The position numbers were made by a program, and so were the translations under genes. Source: Girardinichthys multiradiatus (Eukaryota > Chordata > Actinopteri > Cyprinodontiformes > Goodeidae). From it: a stretch of 64,000 nt of DNA. Shown piece after piece: positions 54,921 through 64,000 of the stretch. Within the stretch, counting starts at the first letter, position 1; each line of letters starts with the position of its first letter. Under the pieces are notes generated by a model. It searched no databases and was not told the origin of the DNA. It saw nothing but the letters and a program-made list of their open reading frames with translations. The stretch covers positions 10,660,125-10,724,124 of the forward strand of contig NC_061801.1 of assembly GCF_021462225.1 (NCBI RefSeq), given 5' to 3'.

Positions 54921-56080
54921 TATGACTGTTTAGCACATTACTGGAATATTTCTTTTATATTGCTAAAGGAGAAGCTGCAATATGAGCTTGTAAAAAGATC
55001 TGCTGCAGAATGTAGCATCGGTTTATGAGTAAATGTCTTTACTAGTCAGTCCTAAAAACAAATCAAACTGCTTATGCACTGCGCTGCACTGACTGTACGT
55101 CCACATCTATTTAATGAAAGTCTGTTTTAGTACACCAGTACATTTCCTCTGACTATAAATGTTCATGATGCTGTACAGTCTGAGAAAACTATGTAAAGTT
55201 CATTTCTGTTCTCTGCATATCCTTGATGTGTTTATTATTCTCGCCCTGTTTCAGAGTTTCAGGACAAAACAGAAACTTATTTCATTGGATAGTTTTTCCC
55301 TCCGAATCTGGGAGTTGCATCTTGGAATTGTGTCCCGTCTAATGTAACTGTGCTCTAGTTGTCATTAGTGTGGTGTTCCATTAGGACACCACACTAATGA
55401 CAGACGTTCCTCACCGACCTAAGTCCTAAAATCTAATATGGCTGCAGGATATAGCAAACATAGTGACATCAGCAATAAGAAACTGTTTTTTTTACACTTC
55501 TGACTGTTTATGTTTATTTATTTATATACATTGTATTATAAAGCATACTGTATATTTGTGATCGTATTTGTTAATTATTTGAATGCAGATAAAGTGAGAA
55601 CATTCACCTCCACCAACATCATCACCACCCAATTGAACTTATAATATATTTTATTGTATCTTTTGGAAAAACACCATCCATTCTGGAACCTGGTCGTCTG
55701 GCTCTGGACCAGACTGATCTGATACATTGACATCCAGTTTCTCATAGAACCTTCTGCTGTGTCAACATGACCCTTGTCTCTGATCGCTAAAATACTAACA
55801 ATCTTTTCAGTTTTTTTGAGTCAAAAATATCTCAGCCACATTATTTCTGACTACATCCTGCATAGCCCAGTCAAATATTTATTCATGAACATGTTCCTTT
55901 GATATTTGAAGGCAGAAAACCAACTTTAACATTAAAGCCCGCAGCATCACAACCTCCTGAACAATTGTTGCTGTTATCGCCACTGATGTTTCTTGTACTA
56001 AACACGGTATGGCAGTTTATTTTCTCCTCAGCTCTTAAACAAACTTGCTGAAAACCTGAGAAAACATTTGTTTGACTAAG
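54921..56080. other. Intergenic sequence
   Basis: Apart from the hairpin at 55360-55402, nothing recognised. The ORFs at 55159 and 55883 (minus) have no domain. Confidence 0.3.
55360..55402. repeat. Perfect 17-bp inverted repeat (hairpin)
   Basis: Arms TGTCATTAGTGTGGTGT (55360-55376) and ACACCACACTAATGACA (55386-55402) are exact reverse complements around a 9-base centre TCCATTAGG. Read directly. No ORF or repeat family assigned. Confidence 0.95.
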
Positions 56081-57987
56081 GAATTGTTTAAAAAACATTT
56101 GTTTGTTTCATATATGAAAAAAGGATGTTTTCTTTTTTTTCTGAGCGCTACTCTGTCCAGCAGAATAGCGCTCAGAAATGTTGTCTGAGTACCAAGAAAT
56201 TTCCCAACAGATTTACTTTCACAAGCAGAGCATCACAGCTAATGTGTCATGATGTGGTTTGAGGGCGGACCAAAGTGCAGACAAGAGCTGGGCAGCAGCA
56301 TGTTGTAAAAGGTTTTAGCTTTATTTCCAGAGGTTTTCAAAAGAAACCAAACAAGGCACTGCAGATACAAACAAAGTCCTGATCCAAAAACTTACAAGAG
56401 GTTCTGCAGGCACATGAAAAAAAAACTCAGCACAAATACGTGGGTTGAGAACAGGGTATGACAAACACAAGGAACCAGCAACAAACAATGACACAAAACC
56501 AACTAAAATACTGAGGGATAACAAAGGGCAGGTAATCAGAGAAAACAGGGAACAGGTGTGACAAGGAGGCAGAAGGAACAGGTGAAACAAATACAAAGGC
56601 TGAGGATGGGCAAAATAACTAATAAATAATAAACAGAAACACAGACCAAGCAAACCTATAGACAAAGATAAATAATCAAATGGGGAATAAGAAAACTAGA
56701 ATAATCATGACTAAAGTAAACAGAGAAACTAGAGGGAACAACAATAACAACCTGAGAACAAACAAAGAACCCATAAAGAAAACCTGAATACAAAAGTAAA
56801 CAAACCTAACCACACTGACTGAAATAACTGGAAAGGAAACAGAAAATAAACTAGTAAACAAGAAGAGTGCAAAGGAACAAATAATAAAACACCATTAAAC
56901 ATAAAGATACTAAAGAGAAATAAAACTAGAGAATCCAGGGAAGACCAAGAACTATAAAAATTACAATAATAACAATAATACTCAACCATACAAAGTAATA
57001 AGAAAAAAAAAGAAATAAAATAACTTAAGAAGAAAACACTAGGAGGCGGAAGTGGGAGAAAAGAAAACATGATACAAAAACCAAAATAGAAACATCTAAA
57101 CAAAATAAATCGCAAGAAACCATAAAACAAAGTCCAAAATGTCACTCCGTGACATAATGCTTTAAAGCTCTACTTGATATTTATAAAATAAACTTTTTTA
57201 TAAACTTCGTTGGGAATATTTCAATTGTTATGGGCACGGAGACTGAAATGAAAAGGAAAAAAGAAGCTCGAAAAAGAGAGAGATGGGGGAAAAAGGGGAA
57301 AAAATGAGGAAAGAGTGAAGGAGAGAAAGAAGGATAAAGAGAATACAAGATTACTCTGCTTGCTTATATACCTGCAGCTGTTTTTTTTTTTTAACAAAAT
57401 AGTACACAGTACTTATGAATGTAAAATGTACTTAGTGAGAGGTGCAGCCCAATATAGAACATCTGTGTATCTGTCAACACCTGAAGATTAACACCTGTGA
57501 GTATGGGTGTGGACGCGCTTTGGTATACAAGGTTTCTCCACAAAAATATGCAATAGCGAGTGTGAGGACCCACAGGCCTGCCCCATGGTCCCTGGACGGA
57601 CACTGAGGAGATCCGTGCCACAGACATCTAAAGGCCCCAAAGCACAGGAGAGGGAGCAGTCCAAGACCCAACCTGTCACAAAAAAAAAAAAACAGGCACA
57701 CACAGTCACAATCACCCACTCCCATCCACATGCATACACATAAAATTACTCGCACCCAGCATAAGACAAACAACAATGGACGTCATACACTCACGCACAT
57801 GCATACTCTATACTCCCAGGTCCAAGCGCCGGTACCCCCTAGGGGCAACCAGCCCCCGGACCCAGGAGGTGGTCCCCTTCCCTCCTGGGGCAGAGACAGG
57901 CAGACAGCGTCGGCACTGCCCAGACCCGGGCAAATGAATTGTTTAAAAAACATTTGTTTGTTTCATATATGAAAAAAGGATGTTTTC
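56081..57987 (-). mobile_element. Non-LTR-like insertion with perfect 52-bp direct repeats
   Basis: 56081-56132 and 57936-57987 are an identical 52-bp sequence (starts GAATTGTTTAAAAAACA, ends AAGGATGTTTTC), flanking 1803 bp. The insert begins with T8, then a hairpin CTGAGCGCTA...TAGCGCTCAG (56141-56175), as expected for the 3' end of a minus-strand retrotransposon with an A tail. The far end is GC-rich (CCCCGGACCCAGGAGG), seen in fish LINE-associated sequence. A solo LTR (56245-57154) sits inside. No RT frame survives; the minus ORFs at 57391-57776 have no domain. Alternative: remnant of a tandem duplication. Confidence 0.6.
56240..57159 (-). mobile_element. Solo LTR with TSD TAATG
   Basis: LTR 56245-57154 (910 bp) with ends TGTCATGATG and CCGTGACA, flanked by TAATG at 56240-56244 and 57155-57159. 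AATAAA on the minus strand (plus TTTATT near 56321) supports minus orientation. The plus strand is very A-rich and T-poor, which creates hydrophobic-looking minus ORFs (56321-57145) that are not genes. Unrelated in sequence to the other two LTR families. Confidence 0.8.
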
Positions 57988-58980
57988 ACAACATAATAGG
58001 TGAGGTTCTGGCAGCTGAAACTGCCTTTAACAGTCTGAAACTTGGTGTCTCCATAGGGAAACCTACTGGTGCTTTGCCTCTCATCTGTTTGGGCAAAAAA
58101 AAAAAAACCTCTTATTGCATCAAATTCTGCTCCTGAGTTTTTCCCATGGTGCCTTGCCTTTTGTGTTTTGCTTTGTGCTGCTTTGGCAATCTAACCGTTA
58201 GGAGTTTTTTGAGTTTTGAGTCCTGCAAGCATACTGAAACATTTAAAAAGTTTTATTCAGCTAAAGATAATTTTTTCAAAGACTTCTGAAAGCAAATACG
58301 ATTTTAGTCCTAAACACCGCCACCAAAACCAACCAAAGTGTACCAATTGACATCCCCATTGCCACCAACCCCCCATACCCACCAACATGAACATAACTAA
58401 ACTCACCACCATTCTTCATATGCACCAATACCACACAAAACAGTCAACAATTCTGTTTTTTTGTTTGTTAATATAATTACATACTCATCACATTGACTTT
58501 AATTGAGTATGAGGACTATGAACATCTTTACTATGAAGGTGACCCAATGGTGACAAAAACCCAACAAGGGACCCACGCCACCCTTCATATCTGTGAATCC
58601 AATATGGCTGCCGCTTGCACAAAAATGCAAATATTTTGCATTTTCATTTAAGATAAGAATCAACTCATGAAACGCATGGAAGATGAAACGTGTTATTGAG
58701 GAGGAGCGGACTTGGTGGAGGGTGACGCTCTTACATTGGCTCATGGAGATGGTGGTACTGCTGAGAATTAGGGGATGATGAAGATGGTGTTGGGATGAAT
58801 ATTAAAGGGAATTGTAATGTTGACAATGACTGCCACAGTTGCTCCAACTGGGAGGTGAACTATTTGCTTTATGTACCATGGCATACAATTATTGTTGACA
58901 GATCAGAGCAGTTCGAGTGTAACACCAGTTAACCAAGAAATCAAAACCACGCTGCCACTGACAGAGGAAGCCATTAAATC
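57988..58980. other. Intergenic sequence
   Basis: Nothing recognised apart from an A13 run near 58096. Confidence 0.3.
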
Positions 58981-58984
58981 TAAA

Positions 58985-59180
58985 AGATGCAGTCTCACAG
59001 GTGTCGTGACATATACATAATTTAAAGAAAACACCAGAATGTTGTCTGCAAACAATTATTGTTGCTCTGCAGCTGATTCAGCTGCAGCACCACATATAGA
59101 GAGAGGATTTTCTTAGTCGGCTGACAGCTGTGGTCATACACATTGCAGATGGAAAACAAACATATAAAACATATTATATG
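58985..59180. promoter_or_regulatory. Weak candidate non-coding element
   Basis: Repeat-free, with AACAATTATTGTTG (palindromic, SOX-like), CAGCTGATTCAGCTGCAGC (E-boxes) and CTTAGTCGGCTGAC. No ORF. Confidence 0.28.
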
Positions 59181-59429
59181 AGGTAATTCCATCCGGCTTT
59201 CTTATAAAACTAATTTAATTGTGGGTTCTTTGCCTCATGCATTGATGACATTATTTTCAAGGCTCCACCTATCTTTTTTCTGCTCGTTAATAGATTTTTG
59301 TACCAGCTATTCCCAGAAAACAGATGCTCTCTTTTCTTTGTAGTAAAAACAACTTGAAACAAGTGAATACTTTCTGGGGGGTTTCTTTTGTTTTTGTTCA
59401 GAAGTGGCAAATATATATGTGCCTCTCTT

Positions 59430-59880
59430 TTTCTTTGCTTCTCTGGATGATGACTTTATTTTAAGATTTGAGGATGTTTCCATAAAATGGATGTAAGTCA
59501 GTGCAGTGTCCTCTGAAGTGATGATGGAAACACGACTGTGTGTGAGAAAGATCCATTTCCCCAGGGCTGGCACCTGCTGTAATGGGCTCTGGGGTGGAAA
59601 TGAGAGAACATGGAGCTGCCTCTCCTCCTCGTTCACGGCTCCCTCAACCTGGCTGTGCAGTGACAGCTTGATTTCGATGCCTCTGACGGGGAGCGCACAG
59701 ACATGATGGGCCTGTTCTGCTGGTCTTATCACTGCTTCTGGTGTAAAAAGAGAACGCAGAGATGGGGAAAGCACCCGCGGGACTGAACCAGTGAAAACAG
59801 AAGACTACCTGAGGAACTGTCTGTCTGACCTTACCAGTAAGATTCATTTCTCATTAGCTGGGTCGTCTTGGATCATTCCC
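59430..59880. promoter_or_regulatory. Candidate conserved non-coding element
   Basis: Repeat-free, GC-richer than flanks: CAGGGCTGGCACCTGCTGTAATGGG, CTCCTCGTTCACGGC, TTTCGATGCCTCTGACGGGGAGCGC. The 155-codon minus ORF overlapping it lacks a domain and extends into AT-rich sequence. Confidence 0.35.
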
Positions 59881-60600
59881 TTGCAGACCTGACAGGAAGT
59901 CACAGGTATACAGATAAAAATGACAAATAATTATAGGCAAATGGATCAATGCTTTAAATAATTATTTTTGTTACTGCATAAAAATAATACTTCAGTTTGT
60001 TCTGAGAACATTTTGCAGGATGTAGCCTAGTTACAGGTTAAATTAGCTGAAACCATCACAGGTGCTCCCTGATTAGAAGGTGTTAAATGAATAAGGATTT
60101 TTTTGATTATGAACATTTATTTATTTGTGTATTTATTTATTCCAATCAATACATTAACTCATAACTTAAAAAAAACCATAGAACACACAGAACAAAAACA
60201 AGAGTATATTTAATAAATAGCAAAAAATACTAAACGCTAATAATAATAATAATAATAATGCACATGCAAATGTTAACAAAGATAAGAAATCCATCAGGTT
60301 ATCAATCCTTATTAAATTCAAGTACATCACAAGTTGAGTGTCTCTTCAAGATAATGTAACCTTCATTTCTTATCTGGTATCCTTCTGCAGATCTCTGGGG
60401 TGCGTGAAGAGGTGAGCCACAGTTGTACTTCTTACAAACATCTTTATTATTATCTGAATGCCAGGACAGCAAATACTGCCGTGTGAGAAACTTAGGATAT
60501 TCTGTTATTTTTGCATATTTGGACATGTTAATATTTTGATAACTATTCTAACAAATAAAGGAAAAAAATCTATTGATATAAATGAACAATGCAAACTGAC
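59881..60600. other. AT-rich intergenic sequence
   Basis: Includes a TTTATT-rich stretch (60115-60140) and (TAA)n at 60238-60259. Nothing else recognised. Confidence 0.5.
60238..60259. repeat. (TAA)7 microsatellite
   Basis: Perfect TAA tract, read directly. Confidence 0.95.
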
Positions 60601-60619
60601 GAAAAGACCACAAAATCAT

Positions 60620-61365
60620 AACATTTTCAGCAAAATGCAATTTCTGGTGAGGAACACATTAGAACACCCCCACATTTATTCCCACTTAAAATGGCTAAAC
60701 TCTGCATTTTGAGGGAGGTTTGCCCTGTTTAAACCCCAGACATTTAGTTTGGTGCACTCAGCTTTAGAGAAAATAATCTACAAGTGAAGGACATTTATAA
60801 CAACTGCAAACATGTCCCAGGTCTGGCCATACAGGCAAATTTATCCTGAAGGCAGACCACATGTTAAAAAAGTCTCCAAAACCCTAAAATATCACCACAG
60901 GACCTAAGGCAGGCTCTAGCTACTGTTGATGTGAAAGTGCATGCCTGTACAATCAGAAAGAGACTGCGCAAGTTTGAGTCTCATGGCACATGTGCAAAAC
61001 TAAACCTTTGCCCTCTAAAAGTTCCAGGATAACCAGACAAAGGTTAGCCAAAGACCAGGACTTCTGGGATGTTCTTTGGACAGACAAGTCTAAAACTGAA
61101 TTAGAACAGAGAATAGGTTTGGCATAAACCAATTACATCTTTTCAGAAAAAAACAACCTAATCCTGACTTTGAAACATAGAGAAGGAAGATTCATTGTTC
61201 GGAGATGCTTTCCTCAACAGGAGCTGGTCACCATTGTAGAATCCACCCAGGAACTCCACCATGTATTGCTTAAGGTAAATGTGAGATCATATGAACATAA
61301 ATTACACCTTAACTAGATGTGGACCCTTGAACATGAAAATGACCCAAAATATGCTGGTGAATCCA
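60620..61365 (+). mobile_element. Tc1-like element, family C
   Basis: 5' part matches 820-1010. The transposase region shares AACCCTAAAATATCACCACAGG with 2094-2350, then GCCAAAGACCAGGACTTCTGGG, ATTGTTCGGAGATGCTTTCCTCAACAGGAGCTGGTC and ATGTGGACCCTTGAACATGAAAATGACCCAAAATATGC, the QDND-type catalytic region out of frame. Many stops. It ends abruptly at CCACCAAGGA, where another repeat begins. Confidence 0.7.
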
Positions 61366-61580
61366 CCAAGGACCGGCGACAGGTTTGTCCTGTAACCGGT
61401 ACTAATGGTGGTCAGAGGGCTCGGTGGTGCCGATTGAATGCCAGCCTCACTTCTGTCAGTCCATCCCAGGGCAGCTGTGGCTACAATGTAGCTTACCACT
61501 GGCATTCAGTGTGTGAATATGCATGTGAATGGGTATTTGGGGACTTGATAAAGTGCTGCACAAGTGCAGGCCATTTACAA
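61366..61580 (+). repeat. Dispersed fish repeat fragment nested in Tc1
   Basis: CCAGGGCAGCTGTGGCTACAATGTAGCTTACCACTGG, GTGTGTGAATATGCATGTGAATGGG and GATAAAGTGCTGCACAAG form a pattern I recognise from dispersed teleost repeats (SINE- or hAT-associated tail). The 91-codon ORF over the junction is a chimera. Confidence 0.5.
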
Positions 61581-62029
61581 TTTACCAATTAAGACAAGGA
61601 AAGTATTTATTGTCCTAGTTTTTCATCTGATAAGAAAAAGTAAAGCATTTGGCTAATTCTTTTTCTTGGCCAGCAAGAACTGATATAATTTGTGCTGTGA
61701 GACTGGAATTAAATCAGCTGCATCTACTATATCACAAACCTGTGTTATTAAAGACAGTTGCTCATTATGCTGCTATTTGAGGTATTTATAAAATGGAAAT
61801 GATATTAAACTGCATTGACAAATGACTAATCGGTACTAATTAATCAGGCCTTGCCAACAAACATAGATAAAATGATCTTTTGTTAATCTAAACGTTTCCT
61901 CCACCGCCTGCTTTTTGCTTCATCCAATGAATTGATTCAAATTATGTGAATGAAGGACATTGTAGAGATTTCATGAAATCAGTTGTTTTTGCGATGCCGC
62001 AAATGAAATTTCAGTTTAGGTTTTGTACG
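61581..62029. other. AT-rich intergenic sequence
   Basis: Nothing recognised. Confidence 0.35.
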
Positions 62030-63092
62030 GCATTTTGACAGTACTTTGGTCTACCGAGCAAGTGAAGGAGTGCGCTGTCTTTCTAAAGCTGTCTAGTTTC
62101 AAAAGGAATGTACAATTGTCTTTTCTGACTAAAATTCTGGAGAAACTAGTGGCTGGGCAGCTGACTACTTTTTTGGAAAACACCAACATCCTCAATAGGT
62201 TTCACTCTGGTTTCTTTATGATGCACTCCACTGAGCCTTGCCTTGTTAAATGTCTCTAATAATATATTGATGGCTGCAGACTCTGGTCAGTGCAGTTTAT
62301 TGGCTTTATGGGATCTGTCATCAGCTTTTGACGCAGTCAACCATAAAATTCTGTTACATAGACTGCAGAATGAGAGAGGAATTTCTGAAAAGGTTCCTAA
62401 GTGATTTTCTTTTTTCTGACTAACAGAACCTTTTCAATGTTTGGAAATAAAATAATGTCCAAAGCCATGGCCTTGTTGCATGGTGCTCCTCAGGGTTCAG
62501 TCCTGGGCCCAATTTTGTTCCTTTTATACATCAGCCCCCTTGGTAAGAATATCAATAGCTTTAAAAAGGTGTCTTACAATTTGTACGCTGATGATATCCA
62601 ACTGTACTGTTCCTTCAATGACTTGGAAAGACACGTTAGCTGACTTATTACATTGTGTTTCCTGTATTAAGGACTGGCTAGCTAAAAACTGCCTTCGGTT
62701 AAATTCTACTGAGACTGAAACCCTGATCATTGCTCCTGAACAGAAAGTTCCTTGGATCGAACAACACCGCGGTTTTCTGGGCTCCTCTTCCCGGCCCAGC
62801 ATCAGAAACCTTGGTGTCCAATTTGACGGATCAATGTCATTGGACAGACATTCAAGATTTCTGGTAAAAAGTTGCATTTATCACATGAGAAATATTTCTT
62901 AAATGAGTGCAATGATATCCAAATCTGACCTGGAGATGATTATTCATGTTTTTATTTCTTCTCATTTATATAATCGTAATTCTCTCTTTATTTGTTTTAG
63001 CATCTGCTTTAGCATTGTTAACTTTGAAATAAATGCTTTGTATCTTTTTACTTTTTTACTAAATAAAACTGAATTGAAATTGAATTTACTTA
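62030..63092 (+). mobile_element. L2-type LINE, 5'-truncated, 3' end present
   Basis: 3' part of an L2-clade LINE. It starts inside the reverse transcriptase and ends with the typical tail AAATAAAACTGAATTGAAATTGAATT (TGAATTG-like units) near 63060-63090. A deletion of several hundred bp removes the RT C-terminal region at about 62990. No TSD fixed. Confidence 0.8.
62060..62970 (+). pseudogene. L2-type reverse transcriptase, broken
   Basis: Reverse transcriptase for target-primed integration. Pieces in order across three frames: FLTKILEKLVAGQL and FLENTNILNRFHSGF (fingers) near 62125-62220; SSAFDAVNHKILL with the first catalytic aspartate (GAC at 62330-62332); [20 protein letters not shown] near 62482-62540; the active-site box YADD at 62584-62595 followed by IQLYCSF; then IKDWLAKNCLRLNSTETETLII and RNLGVQFDGSMSLDRH. 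Stops at 62400-62403 and 62641-62643 and frameshifts between pieces show decay. Catalytic residues themselves are retained. Confidence 0.85.
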
Positions 63093-64000
63093 TACTTGCA
63101 AGACTGAAAGGTTGCAGCCAAGAAAATGTTTTTGATTCTTACTCCCAGACTGGTATGTACACTCTGTGATGATTCTTTTACCTCTCACATTACACTATGC
63201 AGATGCTTCCCTTACCGCAGCATGCTGGACGCTGGAAACTTGAAGTGAAACTCACAACATGCCTATTAAATGATTTAGCTAATACTTATCTGATCACTTG
63301 TTGGAAGTCATTAAGCATTAAAATTGCCTTCTGGAATGGTCAATTATCCTTAAATGAGAAAACATACTAACAAAACAAGAAGGTGAAGTTCCAGCAATAG
63401 CAACTCACCCAGCCCTGAGGCAACAGAACAATGTGAATAAGCCACCTTTGATCCCAATATACATTCAGAACAAGGGTGCACCAAAAGTGACACATACCTC
63501 AAAGAATTAACAGGACATTGATGTTCCAGACAGGAAGCGGAGAGAGCTTTCATTTCACCTTCATTTCCTCACCTTAAGACATATGTAACAGTGGGGTTTT
63601 TTTTCCCAGTAAGACAACATACATGGCACGATAGCGCACAGCACAAGAGCAGCTTGACAATTTTCAAATAAAAAGATACAGTAGCAATTGCTCCTTGTGT
63701 AACCTTTTAACAACATATTAATATAAAAATAGCTTTTTCTAAACCTACTGCTTTCCTGTGAATAATCTGGGAAGATTTTTATTACTTTCTACAGCCATTA
63801 AAGCATTCTTCTTTTCTTAAAGTAACATGTTAGGAGTGTAGATATGTCTGAAAGTCTTCACTCTAATCGAGTAAAGTGGTACCATGTTGGGGCGAGGGGG
63901 TTGGCGTGTGTGTGTGCATAATGGGAACAGCTGGCTGAGGGAATGAGTACAGAGGGAGAGGTGATGGATGCGAGTGGAGCTCCTGTGACAGATGAGCTAA
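63093..64000. other. Intergenic sequence
   Basis: AT-rich to 63830. 63880-64000 becomes G-rich with a short (GT)n and no repeat recognised, perhaps the edge of another non-coding element cut by the window end. No gene. Confidence 0.3.

Noticed and set aside
56321..57145. Hydrophobic minus-strand ORFs resembling multi-pass membrane proteins
   Set aside because: They lie inside a solo LTR and result from its extreme T-rich minus strand.
59307..59774. 155-codon minus ORF
   Set aside because: No domain; spans a composition change from GC-richer to AT-rich sequence, unlike an exon.

Overview
This window is vertebrate nuclear DNA, almost certainly from a teleost fish and probably a percomorph. 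It holds many decayed Tc1-like transposon copies of several fish families, an RTE-type and an L2-type LINE, a chromodomain-bearing Ty3/gypsy element, fish tRNA-derived SINEs and many microsatellites. No host protein-coding exon, rRNA or tRNA gene could be supported on either strand. All longer ORFs with recognisable domains are transposase, reverse transcriptase, integrase or nuclease remnants. There are no bacterial-type operons, promoters or terminators.

The layout alternates two kinds of DNA. (1) AT-rich neutral sequence is packed with repeats: about 17 Tc1-like fragments of at least seven families (called A to G here), two solo LTRs, one internally deleted gypsy/chromovirus copy (46901-50292), one PIF/Harbinger element (50845-51642), an RTE LINE (17078-19295), an L2 LINE (62030-63092), a GC-rich non-LTR-like insert (56133-57935), a long foldback element (5791-6642) and several SINEs. 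(2) Blocks free of repeats and ORFs, with higher GC, retained CpG and many homeodomain-type ATTA/TAATTA cores, lie near 2.4-3.3, 12.7-13.8, 20.1-21.4, 25-26.3, 28.8-30.1, 33.9-35, 38.1-39, 40.2-41.5, 43-43.5, 44.6-45.7, 53.1-53.7, 54.6 and 59.4-59.8 kb. They look like the non-coding regulatory elements of a gene desert or a very large intron near a developmental regulator. The target gene is not in the window and I do not name one; conservation is inferred, not measured.

The best-supported observations are structural. Several insertions can be closed exactly by their target-site duplications (TSDs), so a relative chronology can be read. A family-A Tc1 was split by a solo LTR (TSD GTTAG) and by an RTE LINE (12-bp TSD). 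Another family-A Tc1 was split by an 852-bp foldback element. A gypsy element has outer TSD GATGT but has lost its gag-to-RT part. A PIF/Harbinger element has TSD TAA. A 1.8-kb insert is flanked by a perfect 52-bp direct repeat and carries a nested solo LTR (TSD TAATG). No clearly novel cellular system was found. The most unusual items are the 52-bp duplication with a hairpin beside a short A-tract, the foldback element, an unassigned repeat present twice, two hairpins that look like template-switch products, and the run of candidate regulatory blocks.
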